Origin: an uncultured Lachnospiraceae bacterium
GTDB lineage: Bacteria; Bacillota; Clostridia; Lachnospirales; Lachnospiraceae
Assembly: GCA_910586015.1 (NCBI GenBank)
Contig: CAJUGJ010000011.1
Coordinates: 1-64,000, forward strand
DNA: 64,000 nucleotides
Direction: 5' to 3'
The notes below the pieces were generated by a model. It did no database searches. It had not been told where the DNA came from and was given only the letters and a program-made list of their open reading frames with translations. The translations under genes were made by a program, and so were the position numbers. Shown piece by piece: positions 8,459-16,697 of the stretch. Each line of letters opens with the position of its first letter. Within the stretch, counting starts at the first letter, position 1.

Positions 8459-8839
8459 TTATAATACTTTTAAAAGAAACTCTGATATAACCTCATCAAT
8501 TTGTTCTAATACAGGCAAAATCTCTTGCTCCATCGCTTTTGCAATCAAAGTATCCTCTTTAGAAAGTAATGCCTGTTCTAATATTTTAATATGACTATTG
8601 ATACTTTCCTTAGAAATTTTTTCTTCTTCCTCATTAATCAAATCCATTGTTCTGTTTAAAATTTGGATTTCCCAGTTTAAACCCTCTACAATCTTTTGCT
8701 GATATTCCTCTGTATCTGGTTTTTTGTCTTCATTTAATTCCTCTGTCAACTGTGGTATAGCATAAATCAGTCGTTTGTTATAATCATAAAGTGTTTTTAA
8801 TGCTTCAATCTGTTGCTGTCTAAGTTCATTATTTTCCAT
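8459..8839 (-). CDS. Helical protein of unknown function, coupled to ftsH
   Basis: I do not recognise this 126-residue protein. It is rich in Glu, Lys, Gln and Leu, with no membrane segment or signal peptide, and looks mostly helical with likely coiled-coil stretches. Its ATG overlaps the ftsH stop codon by one base (TAATG), so it is translationally coupled to the membrane protease, and it ends in a terminator. A role with FtsH, such as an adaptor or substrate, is possible from position only. Confidence 0.75.
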   Translation of the reverse strand: MENNELRQQQIEALKTLYDYNKRLIYAIPQLTEELNEDKKPDTEEYQQKIVEGLNWEIQILNRTMDLINEEEEKISKESINSHIKILEQALLSKEDTLIAKAMEQEILPVLEQIDEVISEFLLKVL

Positions 8840-10752
8840 TATTCTTCTCCTTTATCTTTTTCTAAAGCGGGCGGTTGCTCTATTGACTGTCCTTTTATTT
8901 CATGGTATATTTCCATAAATTCTTTTCCTGTAATCGTTTCTTTTTCAATGAGAAATTCCGCAATCCTATCCATAACTTCTCTATTTTCTGAAAGTAATTG
9001 ATATGCCCGTTCATATCCTTTCTTTAACATCTCCATTACTTCGTGATCGATTTCAGCAGCTGTTGCATCTGCACAATTTAACACAGGGCGCCCGTCCAAG
9101 TAACGGTTTTCAATCGATTCCAATGCTATCAGTCCAAATCGGTCTGACATACCACGTTGAGTAATCATCGATCTAGCAAGAGCAGTTGCTTGTTGAATAT
9201 CATTAGCAGCACCATCTGTAATAGAATGAAATATCAATTCCTCTGCTGCTCTTCCTCCTAGATAAATCACAATCTGAGCGAGCAAGTCTTCTTTTGTACT
9301 CATAAACTTCTCTTCTTCTGGTGCCTGTAAAACATGACCTAAAGATCCTTTTGTTCTTGGGATAATGGTAATCTTTTGTACAGGTTCTGCATTCTTTTCT
9401 AATGTTGTTAAGAGTGCATGACCTACTTCATGATATGCTACAATCTTCTTTTCTCTTAATTTCAAGATACGATCCTTCTTCTCTTTACCCGCAATTACCA
9501 TATCAACAGATTCTAACAAATCGTTTTGTGTTACTACAGCTCTTCCCTCTTTTACTGCTAAAATCGCCGCCTCATTAATAATATTGGCTAAATCTGAGCC
9601 TACCGCACCACTCGTAGTTAAAGCAATCGCATCTAAATCAACAGAATCGTGCATGAGTACATTTTTTGCATGTACTTTTAAAATCTCAATCCTTCCTTTT
9701 AAATCAGGGCGATCTACAACAATCTGACGGTCAAACCTTCCCGGACGCAAAAGTGCTTTATCTAATACTTCTGGTCGATTCGTTGCTGCTAAAATGACAA
9801 CTCCTTTTGAAGTATCAAATCCATCCATCTCTGATAAAAGTTGATTTAGAGTCTGTTCTCTCTCATCGTTTCCATAATGGGAATCCCTGCTCTTTCCAAT
9901 CGCATCAATCTCGTCAATAAACACAATACATGGAGCTTGACTTTGTGCCTGTTTAAATAAATCTCTTACCCTAGAAGCACCAACTCCTACAAACATCTCT
10001 ACAAAATCTGAACCTGCTAAGGAAAAGAAAGGAACTTTTGCTTCTCCTGCAACAGCTTTAGCAAGTAGTGTCTTTCCTGTTCCAGGAGGACCTACTAAAA
10101 GAGCGCCTTTTGGTAGTTTTGCTCCAATTTGTGTATACTTCCCAGGATTGTGTAAAAAATCAACTAATTCTTTAATAGACTCTTTCGCTTCCTCTTGTCC
10201 TGCAACATCCTTAAAAGTAACTCCTGTTTCCTTTTCTACATAGACTTTAGCATTGCTTTTTCCAACACCACCCATCATACCACCGCCACTTTTTGTAAGC
10301 ATCCGAAATAAAAAGAACATAATGACATAGATGATAACAAACGGTAAAACATATGCTAGTAAAATATCAATGATAGTTGTACTTTTATCCACATAAGGAC
10401 TGCCAACCGTAATTCCTGCTTTATTTAATCTCTCAATTAACTCTGAATCATTGACCATACCTGTATAATAAGTGATGCCATAACTTTGTTGATCATTGAT
10501 CTTAGAAGGGTAAATTGTTATCTTTCCTTTATCATAATCTAACTTTACCTCTTTGATTCGATTATTTTCAATCATTCGCAGAAATTCTGTATACGTAACC
10601 TCTTGCGTTGCAGCAGCATCCATCTGCTTTGACATATAGGAGAAAAAAATTACTAAGACCAAGGCTGCGACCAAACAGATGATCCATCCTGATTTTGGTG
10701 GTTTTTTATTATTTTTCTTATCTCCACCACTGTTCTGGTTTTTATTATCCAT
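8839..10752 (-). CDS. ftsH: ATP-dependent zinc metalloprotease FtsH
   Basis: FtsH degrades misfolded and regulatory membrane proteins as a membrane-anchored hexamer. From the chosen start the protein has 637 residues: membrane segments at about 23-40 and 128-150, the FtsH extracellular domain between them, Walker A GPPGTGKT at 221-228, the second region of homology after it, and the zinc site HEVGH at 441-445. The start at 10752 has GGAGG upstream. A reading from 10848 is rejected because it would begin upstream of the promoter -35 box. Unlike in many Firmicutes, tilS/hpt are not next to it. Confidence 0.96.
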   Translation of the reverse strand: MDNKNQNSGGDKKNNKKPPKSGWIICLVAALVLVIFFSYMSKQMDAAATQEVTYTEFLRMIENNRIKEVKLDYDKGKITIYPSKINDQQSYGITYYTGMVNDSELIERLNKAGITVGSPYVDKSTTIIDILLAYVLPFVIIYVIMFFLFRMLTKSGGGMMGGVGKSNAKVYVEKETGVTFKDVAGQEEAKESIKELVDFLHNPGKYTQIGAKLPKGALLVGPPGTGKTLLAKAVAGEAKVPFFSLAGSDFVEMFVGVGASRVRDLFKQAQSQAPCIVFIDEIDAIGKSRDSHYGNDEREQTLNQLLSEMDGFDTSKGVVILAATNRPEVLDKALLRPGRFDRQIVVDRPDLKGRIEILKVHAKNVLMHDSVDLDAIALTTSGAVGSDLANIINEAAILAVKEGRAVVTQNDLLESVDMVIAGKEKKDRILKLREKKIVAYHEVGHALLTTLEKNAEPVQKITIIPRTKGSLGHVLQAPEEEKFMSTKEDLLAQIVIYLGGRAAEELIFHSITDGAANDIQQATALARSMITQRGMSDRFGLIALESIENRYLDGRPVLNCADATAAEIDHEVMEMLKKGYERAYQLLSENREVMDRIAEFLIEKETITGKEFMEIYHEIKGQSIEQPPALEKDKGEE

Positions 10753-10789
10753 CCGTACCTCCTCCGCTTTTTTATTTTCAATAAGAACC

Positions 10790-10818
10790 ATTATAATGTT
10801 AGTCTTACCATAAATCAA
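10790..10818 (-). promoter_or_regulatory. ftsH promoter
   Basis: Minus-strand TTGATT, 17-base spacer, TATAAT, about 37 bases upstream of the ftsH start. It is divergent from the pyrG promoter 52 bases away. Confidence 0.7.
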
Positions 10819-10869
10819 GCGGTTACTTTTGAATTTTTTGTGATTCATTTCATTTCTCTATAAAATTAC

Positions 10870-10898
10870 TTGATCTCTTATCAAAAGAGTTGTATAAT
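10870..10898 (+). promoter_or_regulatory. pyrG promoter
   Basis: Plus-strand TTGATC, 17-base spacer, TATAAT. Transcription should start near 10905, giving a leader of about 150 bases before pyrG. Confidence 0.65.
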
Positions 10899-10929
10899 AT
10901 ACCAAGATTTAGGATATATATATCGTATC

Positions 10930-11027
10930 GCATTTAAAACCAATGTGTTTTCTATTGTCACCGAAGCAAAGACGTTTCGATGTTTATCGGCGACTAATGA
11001 GGACTATTTCGTTTTAAATGCTTTTTT
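10930..11027 (+). promoter_or_regulatory. Structured pyrG leader with terminator-like outer stem
   Basis: An 11-bp perfect stem pairs GCATTTAAAAC (10930-10940) with GTTTTAAATGC (11011-11021) and is followed by TTTTTT. Inside, GTCACCGA (10957-10964) can pair with TCGGCGAC (10987-10994) with one mismatch. This is the layout of a transcription attenuator ahead of pyrG. The start of the predicted transcript shows no GGG run, so the reiterative-initiation mechanism known from Bacillus pyrG is not evident. I do not recognise the RNA class. Confidence 0.5.
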
Positions 11028-11058
11028 ATTTTATCACTTATTTTATAAGGAGGATGTT

Positions 11059-12654
11059 ATGGGAGTAAAGTATGTATTTGTAACTGGAGGAGTTGTATCA
11101 GGTCTTGGCAAGGGAATTACTGCCGCTTCGTTAGGAAGGCTATTAAAAGCAAGAGGTTATCGTGTAACGATGCAAAAATTAGATCCCTATATTAATATCG
11201 ATCCGGGTACTATGAACCCAATACAACATGGAGAAGTATTTGTGACAGAAGATGGGGCAGAAACGGATCTGGATTTGGGACATTATGAACGTTTTATCGA
11301 CGAAAATTTATCTTTGGAATCTAATGTGACTACAGGAAAAATTTACTGGACTGTACTTTCTAAAGAACGTCGTGGAGATTTTGAAGGAGGGACAGTACAA
11401 GTAATTCCTCATATCACAAACGAAATTAAAAGTCGCTTTTGTAAAAATTCAGATGTTGATATTGTAATCATCGAAGTAGGGGGAACCGTTGGCGATATTG
11501 AAAGCCAGCCATTTCTTGAAGCAATCCGCCAGTTTCAACATGAAATTGGAAAAGAAAATACTATGCTGATTCATGTGACTTTAATTCCTTATTTAAAAGC
11601 TTCTGGCGAAATGAAAACGAAACCAACTCAAGCAAGTGTAAAGGATCTTCAAAGTATGGGACTTCAACCAGATATTATTATGTGTCGCACAGAATTTCCT
11701 TTGCAGACAGAAATTCGTGAAAAAATTGCACTCTTTTGTAATGTTTCTTGTAATCATGTCCTTCAAAACTTAGATGCCGAAACTCTTTATGAAGTTCCTC
11801 TTATGTTAGAAGAAGAACATCTGGCTGATGTTGTTTGTGCATGTCTTAACCTTCCATGTCCACCTGCTAATTTAAGCGAATGGAAATATATTGTAAACTC
11901 ACTAAAACATCCCATCCAAGAAACGAACATCGCTATAGTTGGAAAATACACACAGTTACATGATGCCTATATTAGTGTTGTAGAATCTCTAAAGCATGGT
12001 GGAGTTGCACATAATGCTACTGTCCATATTAAATGGATTTCCTCTGAAACTGTTACAAGAGAAAATGTAGCTACTCTTTTATGTGATGTTTCAGGTATTT
12101 TAGTTCCCGGAGGCTTTGGAGATCGTGGCATTGATGGAAAAATCGAGGCAATTCGTTACGCCAGAGAACAGAATATACCATTTCTCGGACTATGCCTTGG
12201 AATGCAGCTTGCAATTGTAGAATTTGCTCGTCATGTTGTTGGCTATACAGATGCTCATAGTACTGAATTAGATCCTGATACCACTCATCCAGTTATTCAT
12301 CTAATGTCAGAACAAAATGGAGTAAAAGATATTGGTGGAACATTAAGACTTGGTGCATATCCTTGTATTTTGGAAAAGACAAGTAAAGCATTTCAAGTCT
12401 ATCAAACAGAAACGATTTTAGAACGTCATAGACATCGTTATGAGGTCAATAATGCCTATCGAAACGATCTTATCAAAAATGGCATGATACTTTCTGGATT
12501 ATCTCCAGATGGAACTATTATTGAAATGATTGAATTGTCACAACACCCTTGGTTTCTTGCAACACAGGCGCATCCTGAATTTAAGTCTAGACCAAATCTT
12601 CCACATCCTCTTTTTGAAGGCTTTATAGGAGCAGCACTCAAGTATCCAAAATAG
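11059..12654 (+). CDS. pyrG: CTP synthase
   Basis: PyrG aminates UTP to CTP with glutamine and ATP, the last step of pyrimidine nucleotide synthesis. It has 531 residues, the normal size. The synthetase P-loop (GGVVSGLGKG) lies near residues 10-19, and the class I glutamine amidotransferase domain carries the nucleophile in GLCLGMQ and the late HPEF. The start at 11059 has AAGGAGG 5 bases upstream; a longer in-frame reading back to 10870 would run through the leader and promoter and is rejected. It is monocistronic and divergent from ftsH. Confidence 0.97.
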   Translation: MGVKYVFVTGGVVSGLGKGITAASLGRLLKARGYRVTMQKLDPYINIDPGTMNPIQHGEVFVTEDGAETDLDLGHYERFIDENLSLESNVTTGKIYWTVLSKERRGDFEGGTVQVIPHITNEIKSRFCKNSDVDIVIIEVGGTVGDIESQPFLEAIRQFQHEIGKENTMLIHVTLIPYLKASGEMKTKPTQASVKDLQSMGLQPDIIMCRTEFPLQTEIREKIALFCNVSCNHVLQNLDAETLYEVPLMLEEEHLADVVCACLNLPCPPANLSEWKYIVNSLKHPIQETNIAIVGKYTQLHDAYISVVESLKHGGVAHNATVHIKWISSETVTRENVATLLCDVSGILVPGGFGDRGIDGKIEAIRYAREQNIPFLGLCLGMQLAIVEFARHVVGYTDAHSTELDPDTTHPVIHLMSEQNGVKDIGGTLRLGAYPCILEKTSKAFQVYQTETILERHRHRYEVNNAYRNDLIKNGMILSGLSPDGTIIEMIELSQHPWFLATQAHPEFKSRPNLPHPLFEGFIGAALKYPK

Positions 12655-12861
12655 GATTTATTCATTTTTTATTTCAGACCGACGTTTAGTAGTACAATAC
12701 TGCAAGTCAGAAGTATATTCACACAAAAAATTTGCACAATCACTCAAATAGTTATTTCCATAGCTTCTTTACGTCAGATTAAAAGATCTAGATTTACTAC
12801 TGTATTCGATTATTGCTGAGATCACAAATATTTTAGGAAAATATTATTACATATATACTAA
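12655..12861. other. Intergenic region with no recognised feature
   Basis: About 200 bases between pyrG and the terminator at 12862. I see no convincing gene, promoter or repeat. Confidence 0.5.
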
Positions 12862-12889
12862 GGAGCTGCTTTTTAGCAGCTCCATTTTT
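12862..12889 (+). terminator. Intrinsic terminator between pyrG and lspA
   Basis: A perfect 9-bp stem (GGAGCTGCT/AGCAGCTCC) with loop TTTT, followed by ATTTTTA on the plus strand. It lies about 200 bases after pyrG, between convergent genes, and may also slow transcription from lspA. Confidence 0.75.
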
Positions 12890-12908
12890 ATCCCTATAAT
12901 AAAATAGA

Positions 12909-13376
12909 TTAAGACACTTCTTCTGAAAAACCTATATTCCCCAAAAGGACAAGAAAACCACCTAAGAAAACGGCAATATCTGCAAAATTAAATACTAATT
13001 TTCTGATTGGTTTTGGCATTTTAGAAAAACGGAAGTAATCTACTACATATCCTAGTGTCAGTCTGTCATAAAGATTACTAAATCCTCCTCCTAAAATTAG
13101 ACTGTACGCCAATCGAAGATACACTTTTCCCTGTCTTTTTTTAATCATTGCTAATAATACACATACGCCTCCAAGTATTGCACTACTGATTGCAATTAAA
13201 AGATCTTTTTTACCTTGAAAACAATTACCAGCAGATCCACTATTATGATGTTTTGTTAATGTCATAAAACCATTACAAACTGGTTTTTCCTCATGAAAGT
13301 TTAGCTTCTTTTCCATAAATCTCTTTACAGCCTGATCTCCTCCAAAGACAGCCGCTGCTAAAATCACATCTGTCAT
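12909..13376 (-). CDS. lspA: Signal peptidase II-like protein
   Basis: LspA cleaves lipoprotein signal peptides ahead of the lipidated cysteine, in the membrane. This 155-residue protein has four hydrophobic stretches and the family blocks in order: DQAVK near residue 14, HNSGSAGN, GGGFSNLYDR (first catalytic Asp), VVDYF and FNFAD (second catalytic Asp). It departs from the usual NTGAAFG and GGAIGN motifs, so it may be a divergent paralogue rather than the main enzyme. GGAAGG precedes the ATG. It is the last gene after the glycan island. Confidence 0.8.
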   Translation of the reverse strand: MTDVILAAAVFGGDQAVKRFMEKKLNFHEEKPVCNGFMTLTKHHNSGSAGNCFQGKKDLLIAISSAILGGVCVLLAMIKKRQGKVYLRLAYSLILGGGFSNLYDRLTLGYVVDYFRFSKMPKPIRKLVFNFADIAVFLGGFLVLLGNIGFSEEVS

Positions 13377-13487
13377 TCTTCCTTCCTTTCCCCGATATCT
13401 TAACTATCGGGCAGTACTTTGAAATTGTATGAAGTCAATCTATAGTATAGCAATTAGAAGTATTTTTCATTCCCTATTATGGAAAAT

Positions 13488-14510
13488 TTATCTTTTTTCT
13501 TTTATTTCTTGTGCCAACTTTCGATAATTTTTTTCTTCTTCCTTATTTCCTAAAGCCGAATAACAGTCAGCCAAACGGTTTAATGCCAATTCAGCCCCAT
13601 ACTTTGCAGCCAGTTCTGGCTGTGTTTCATAGGCAGCATTATAATACCAAATGGTTGCTTCCTCATAATCTAAATTTTCTAAAAAATATTCTCCCAATTC
13701 AAAACATACCTCACAAGACGGTGGATTTAAAGCAATATTTTTTAAGCAGTGTTTAAAAAAAGACTCTTTATCTTTCTTCAATCTTGCACATCTTGCAAGT
13801 ACACATTGACATTGACGAATCTCCTCTTCAGAAATTCCATCCTTAGACAAAAGTTTCTCAAAAAATACCTCTGCTTCTAAAAAATCGGTCTTTGTTCCTG
13901 CAATAAAAAGTTCCTTTGCATACATCGTCTGTAATCGTTTCGACAACTTGTTTTCATCTTTTAACATTTGCTGAAAAATATAGAAATCTCTTCCTGAGTG
14001 ATCTGAAATTGGACAGTGTTGTATTTCAACTTCACTATCATAAATAATAGGAGTCAGTCGTATCATTTCATGAATAGGCTCTTCCCAACAAAAGGTGCGA
14101 AGTCGTTTATATAACTTTGGTCTATATTCTCGGTTAAAATTATAGGTTGTATTATACTGTAACTGGTTTACATAATACATTTGAACAATCTCTATCTCTG
14201 GCAATAGAGCCTGTTTTAATTGTAAGAAACGTTTTCTATTTTCCTCGTCAATAACTTCGTCTGCATCTGCCACATAGATATATTCCTTTGTCGCCTTAGA
14301 AAAAGAAAAATTCCTTGCTTTTGAAAAATCATTTGTCCAAGCAAAATCAAAAATCTGATCAGTAAATTTAGCTGCAATTTCTTTGGTATGGTCTGTAGAA
14401 CCAGTATCTACAATAATAATCTCATCTGCAATTTCCTGAATGGATCTTAAACACCTAGAAAGAACCGCCTCTTCATTTTTTACGATTAGACATGCACTAA
14501 TAGATATCAT
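13488..14510 (-). CDS. Family 2 glycosyltransferase with C-terminal TPR-like repeats
   Basis: Of 340 residues, the N-terminal GT-A domain has KNEE (11-14), VDTGSTD (34-40) and the metal-binding ADADE (81-85). The second half is a helical repeat region rich in paired helices (LGEYFLENLDYEEA, RLADCYSALGN), like TPR. Such GT2-TPR proteins often extend glycans on surface or flagellar proteins. It is the last glycosyltransferase of the minus-strand island, 20 bases after the next gene upstream. The sugar and acceptor are unknown. Confidence 0.85.
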   Translation of the reverse strand: MISISACLIVKNEEAVLSRCLRSIQEIADEIIIVDTGSTDHTKEIAAKFTDQIFDFAWTNDFSKARNFSFSKATKEYIYVADADEVIDEENRKRFLQLKQALLPEIEIVQMYYVNQLQYNTTYNFNREYRPKLYKRLRTFCWEEPIHEMIRLTPIIYDSEVEIQHCPISDHSGRDFYIFQQMLKDENKLSKRLQTMYAKELFIAGTKTDFLEAEVFFEKLLSKDGISEEEIRQCQCVLARCARLKKDKESFFKHCLKNIALNPPSCEVCFELGEYFLENLDYEEATIWYYNAAYETQPELAAKYGAELALNRLADCYSALGNKEEEKNYRKLAQEIKEKR

Positions 14511-14530
14511 ATAATACTCTCCAACTCTGG

Positions 14531-16651
14531 CTAGAAAAATAGACTTCCTTTCTCTGCCTTTTCTAAAATTTCTTCCATAGCAGCCTTCGAATTTGTTAAT
14601 TGTTCTACTCTTTCTTTTGCTTTTTTTGACATCTTTATGTAATATTCCTTATCTTCAATATACCTTTTAATCTGCAAAACCATCTCTTTATAATTTTCCA
14701 CACAGAAATCTGAACCTGCGGCAGCAGCAACATCTCCAAAATTAATCGTAACTCCCGGTAATCCCTTAGAAAAAGACTCTGCCAAAGAAAAACCGCCGCC
14801 GATACGATAGGGATTTATATATAGATTACAAAGTTCTGCGATTGCAAGTACATCTTCTTGTATTCCTAACGAAGTAGAATGTTCTTTTAGATTCGGATAC
14901 ATTTCACACCAATCATCATAATTATCCAATTTTCCAACAAAAACTAAATGGGTGCCATACACAAATGTCTGTGTTAAATAATTAAAAAAAGTTTCATTTA
15001 ATTCTGTACTTAATCTTATTCCTATCACAATTAAAAGAAATTTATCTTCTGGAAGTCCTAGCTGTTTTCTTGTAAACTTTCTTTGTTGTCTTTTTAATTC
15101 AAATGTAAATGTTCCTTCTATAATATGTTCTATAGGATATCCTGCTTCTTTTAAATTTGTTCTTTCTTCATCTTCTAAATGTCTACCAACACAGATATAT
15201 TGATTGTTCTTAAATGGAATAGTAGAAAAAGTAACAGGAATACAAATGGTTGGTACGATATCTCCACATAGAGATCCAACAATACTTGCATTTCCAATTA
15301 CCATTATCATATAAGGTTTAATCCTTCTAATAAATTTTAGAATTTCTTCTACTCTTCCAAACTCTGGCATTTCGTCAGGAACTTGGTAAAATGGGAACTC
15401 GTAATCCTTATAATAGTATTTTTCTTTCGTATCATAGTCTTCTATAATATTTCTACGATACTCGTCGTATAATGGAAAATATCCCAAAATAGTTGTAAGT
15501 TCTCTTGTATTTAATAAAAAAACTTTTTTCCCCATCAATTTTCCCAGAGTATAAATTCTTTCCAATACTGTTCTTGTGGGTGCATGACCCTCTGATAAAA
15601 ATTGTACTGTTATCACTAGAATAAAATCTTTTGAACGTTCTTTGTGTGGAATTGGCATTAAGTAATCTTTTAATTCCTCTCTAAATCGATTCAATATATT
15701 TCTATATAAAATTTTTGAATCAATGCTTTTTAACTCTGGATATATCAGCCCAATTCTATTTAACTGCCCCCAAAGATATATTTGATTATAAATTGTAAAC
15801 TTTTTTGATTGGATCTGTTGAACCATATCCTTTGTATAACATCCCATTTTAAATTTTAACACAAGAAAAGAATAAATCAATAGTTTAAATTCTCCTGCTT
15901 CTTCTCGTAAACAGTCACATAGATCTGACAACATTCTAACCAAAAATACTTTATGAAAATATCCTAACTCTATTATTTTGTCCGTTAATTGCTCTAAAAA
16001 CTGTCTAATCTCATCTGAAATACTCTCATATAAACCAATATAAGCATATTTTTTTATATAGAATAATTGTTTTTGCATCCAAGTTCCTTTAAAAATCCAA
16101 TAACAATGAACCTCAAATTTTTTTATCTTCTTTTCGTCTGCAAAAAGAATTATCTTCTTTCCTTTTTGTGCTAAAATTGGTTCAAATAAATAAAGCTTCC
16201 CTTTTAAAAAATAATATTTTTGTATCTTTTCATGACTGTTTTCATTGTTAGAGATAACATTTTTTTCTTCTAAGATAATATTCTCTTCAAAAATCTCAAT
16301 CTGCTTTTCTAACCCCTCTTCTGGTATAATATTCTGTTTCATAAGTTCACAATATGGTGACCCAAAGTGGTAAATGCTATTTTCTCTAGTAAATAAAAGA
16401 AATCTATCTATGATCTGATTATAAATTCGATATATCAAATTGATTAACTCTTTATTATCTGTCAGAATCCAAAATATTGTATTTTCTTTATAAAGCTCTT
16501 CCATATACTTTAATATTTTTAATGGTACATCTTTTATGTATGACATATTTTCATAGATATGAATTTCTCTGTCATCCTCATCTAACCTATTTATAACTTT
16601 CAAAAATTTCTCTGATATACTTTTACCTATGATACAGATTATCTTTACCAT
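14531..16651 (-). CDS. Large glycosyltransferase (GT-B type C-terminal half)
   Basis: This encodes about 706 residues. The C-terminal half reads as a GT-B nucleotide-sugar transferase: FLLIVIGIRL begins the last Rossmann domain and RIGGGFSLAESFSKGLPGV is the donor-binding region, ending in a helix with RVEQL. The N-terminal 300 residues are helical and I do not recognise them. The start at 16651 has GGAAGG upstream; an ATG at 16663 lacks a site. It lies between the split nucleotidyltransferase and the GT2-TPR gene. It could transfer a sugar to flagellin or to another glycan; the acceptor is unknown. Confidence 0.78.
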   Translation of the reverse strand: MVKIICIIGKSISEKFLKVINRLDEDDREIHIYENMSYIKDVPLKILKYMEELYKENTIFWILTDNKELINLIYRIYNQIIDRFLLFTRENSIYHFGSPYCELMKQNIIPEEGLEKQIEIFEENIILEEKNVISNNENSHEKIQKYYFLKGKLYLFEPILAQKGKKIILFADEKKIKKFEVHCYWIFKGTWMQKQLFYIKKYAYIGLYESISDEIRQFLEQLTDKIIELGYFHKVFLVRMLSDLCDCLREEAGEFKLLIYSFLVLKFKMGCYTKDMVQQIQSKKFTIYNQIYLWGQLNRIGLIYPELKSIDSKILYRNILNRFREELKDYLMPIPHKERSKDFILVITVQFLSEGHAPTRTVLERIYTLGKLMGKKVFLLNTRELTTILGYFPLYDEYRRNIIEDYDTKEKYYYKDYEFPFYQVPDEMPEFGRVEEILKFIRRIKPYMIMVIGNASIVGSLCGDIVPTICIPVTFSTIPFKNNQYICVGRHLEDEERTNLKEAGYPIEHIIEGTFTFELKRQQRKFTRKQLGLPEDKFLLIVIGIRLSTELNETFFNYLTQTFVYGTHLVFVGKLDNYDDWCEMYPNLKEHSTSLGIQEDVLAIAELCNLYINPYRIGGGFSLAESFSKGLPGVTINFGDVAAAAGSDFCVENYKEMVLQIKRYIEDKEYYIKMSKKAKERVEQLTNSKAAMEEILEKAEKGSLFF

Positions 16652-16697
16652 AAAACCTTCCATTTCTAAACTTTTTTTATATGTGTTCTTTCAAAAA

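Noticed and set aside
10384..10392. TTATCCACA, a perfect DnaA-box match, on the plus strand
   Set aside because: It is single, lies inside the ftsH coding region and has no AT-rich unwinding region or other boxes near it, so it is not taken as an origin.
10753..10848. Extended N-terminus of FtsH
   Set aside because: It would begin upstream of the ftsH promoter -35 box; the ATG at 10752 has a good GGAGG.
10989..11003. CTAATGAG in the pyrG leader, similar to the hammerhead ribozyme core CTGATGA
   Set aside because: The essential G at position 3 is an A and no GAAA partner or three-way stems fit.
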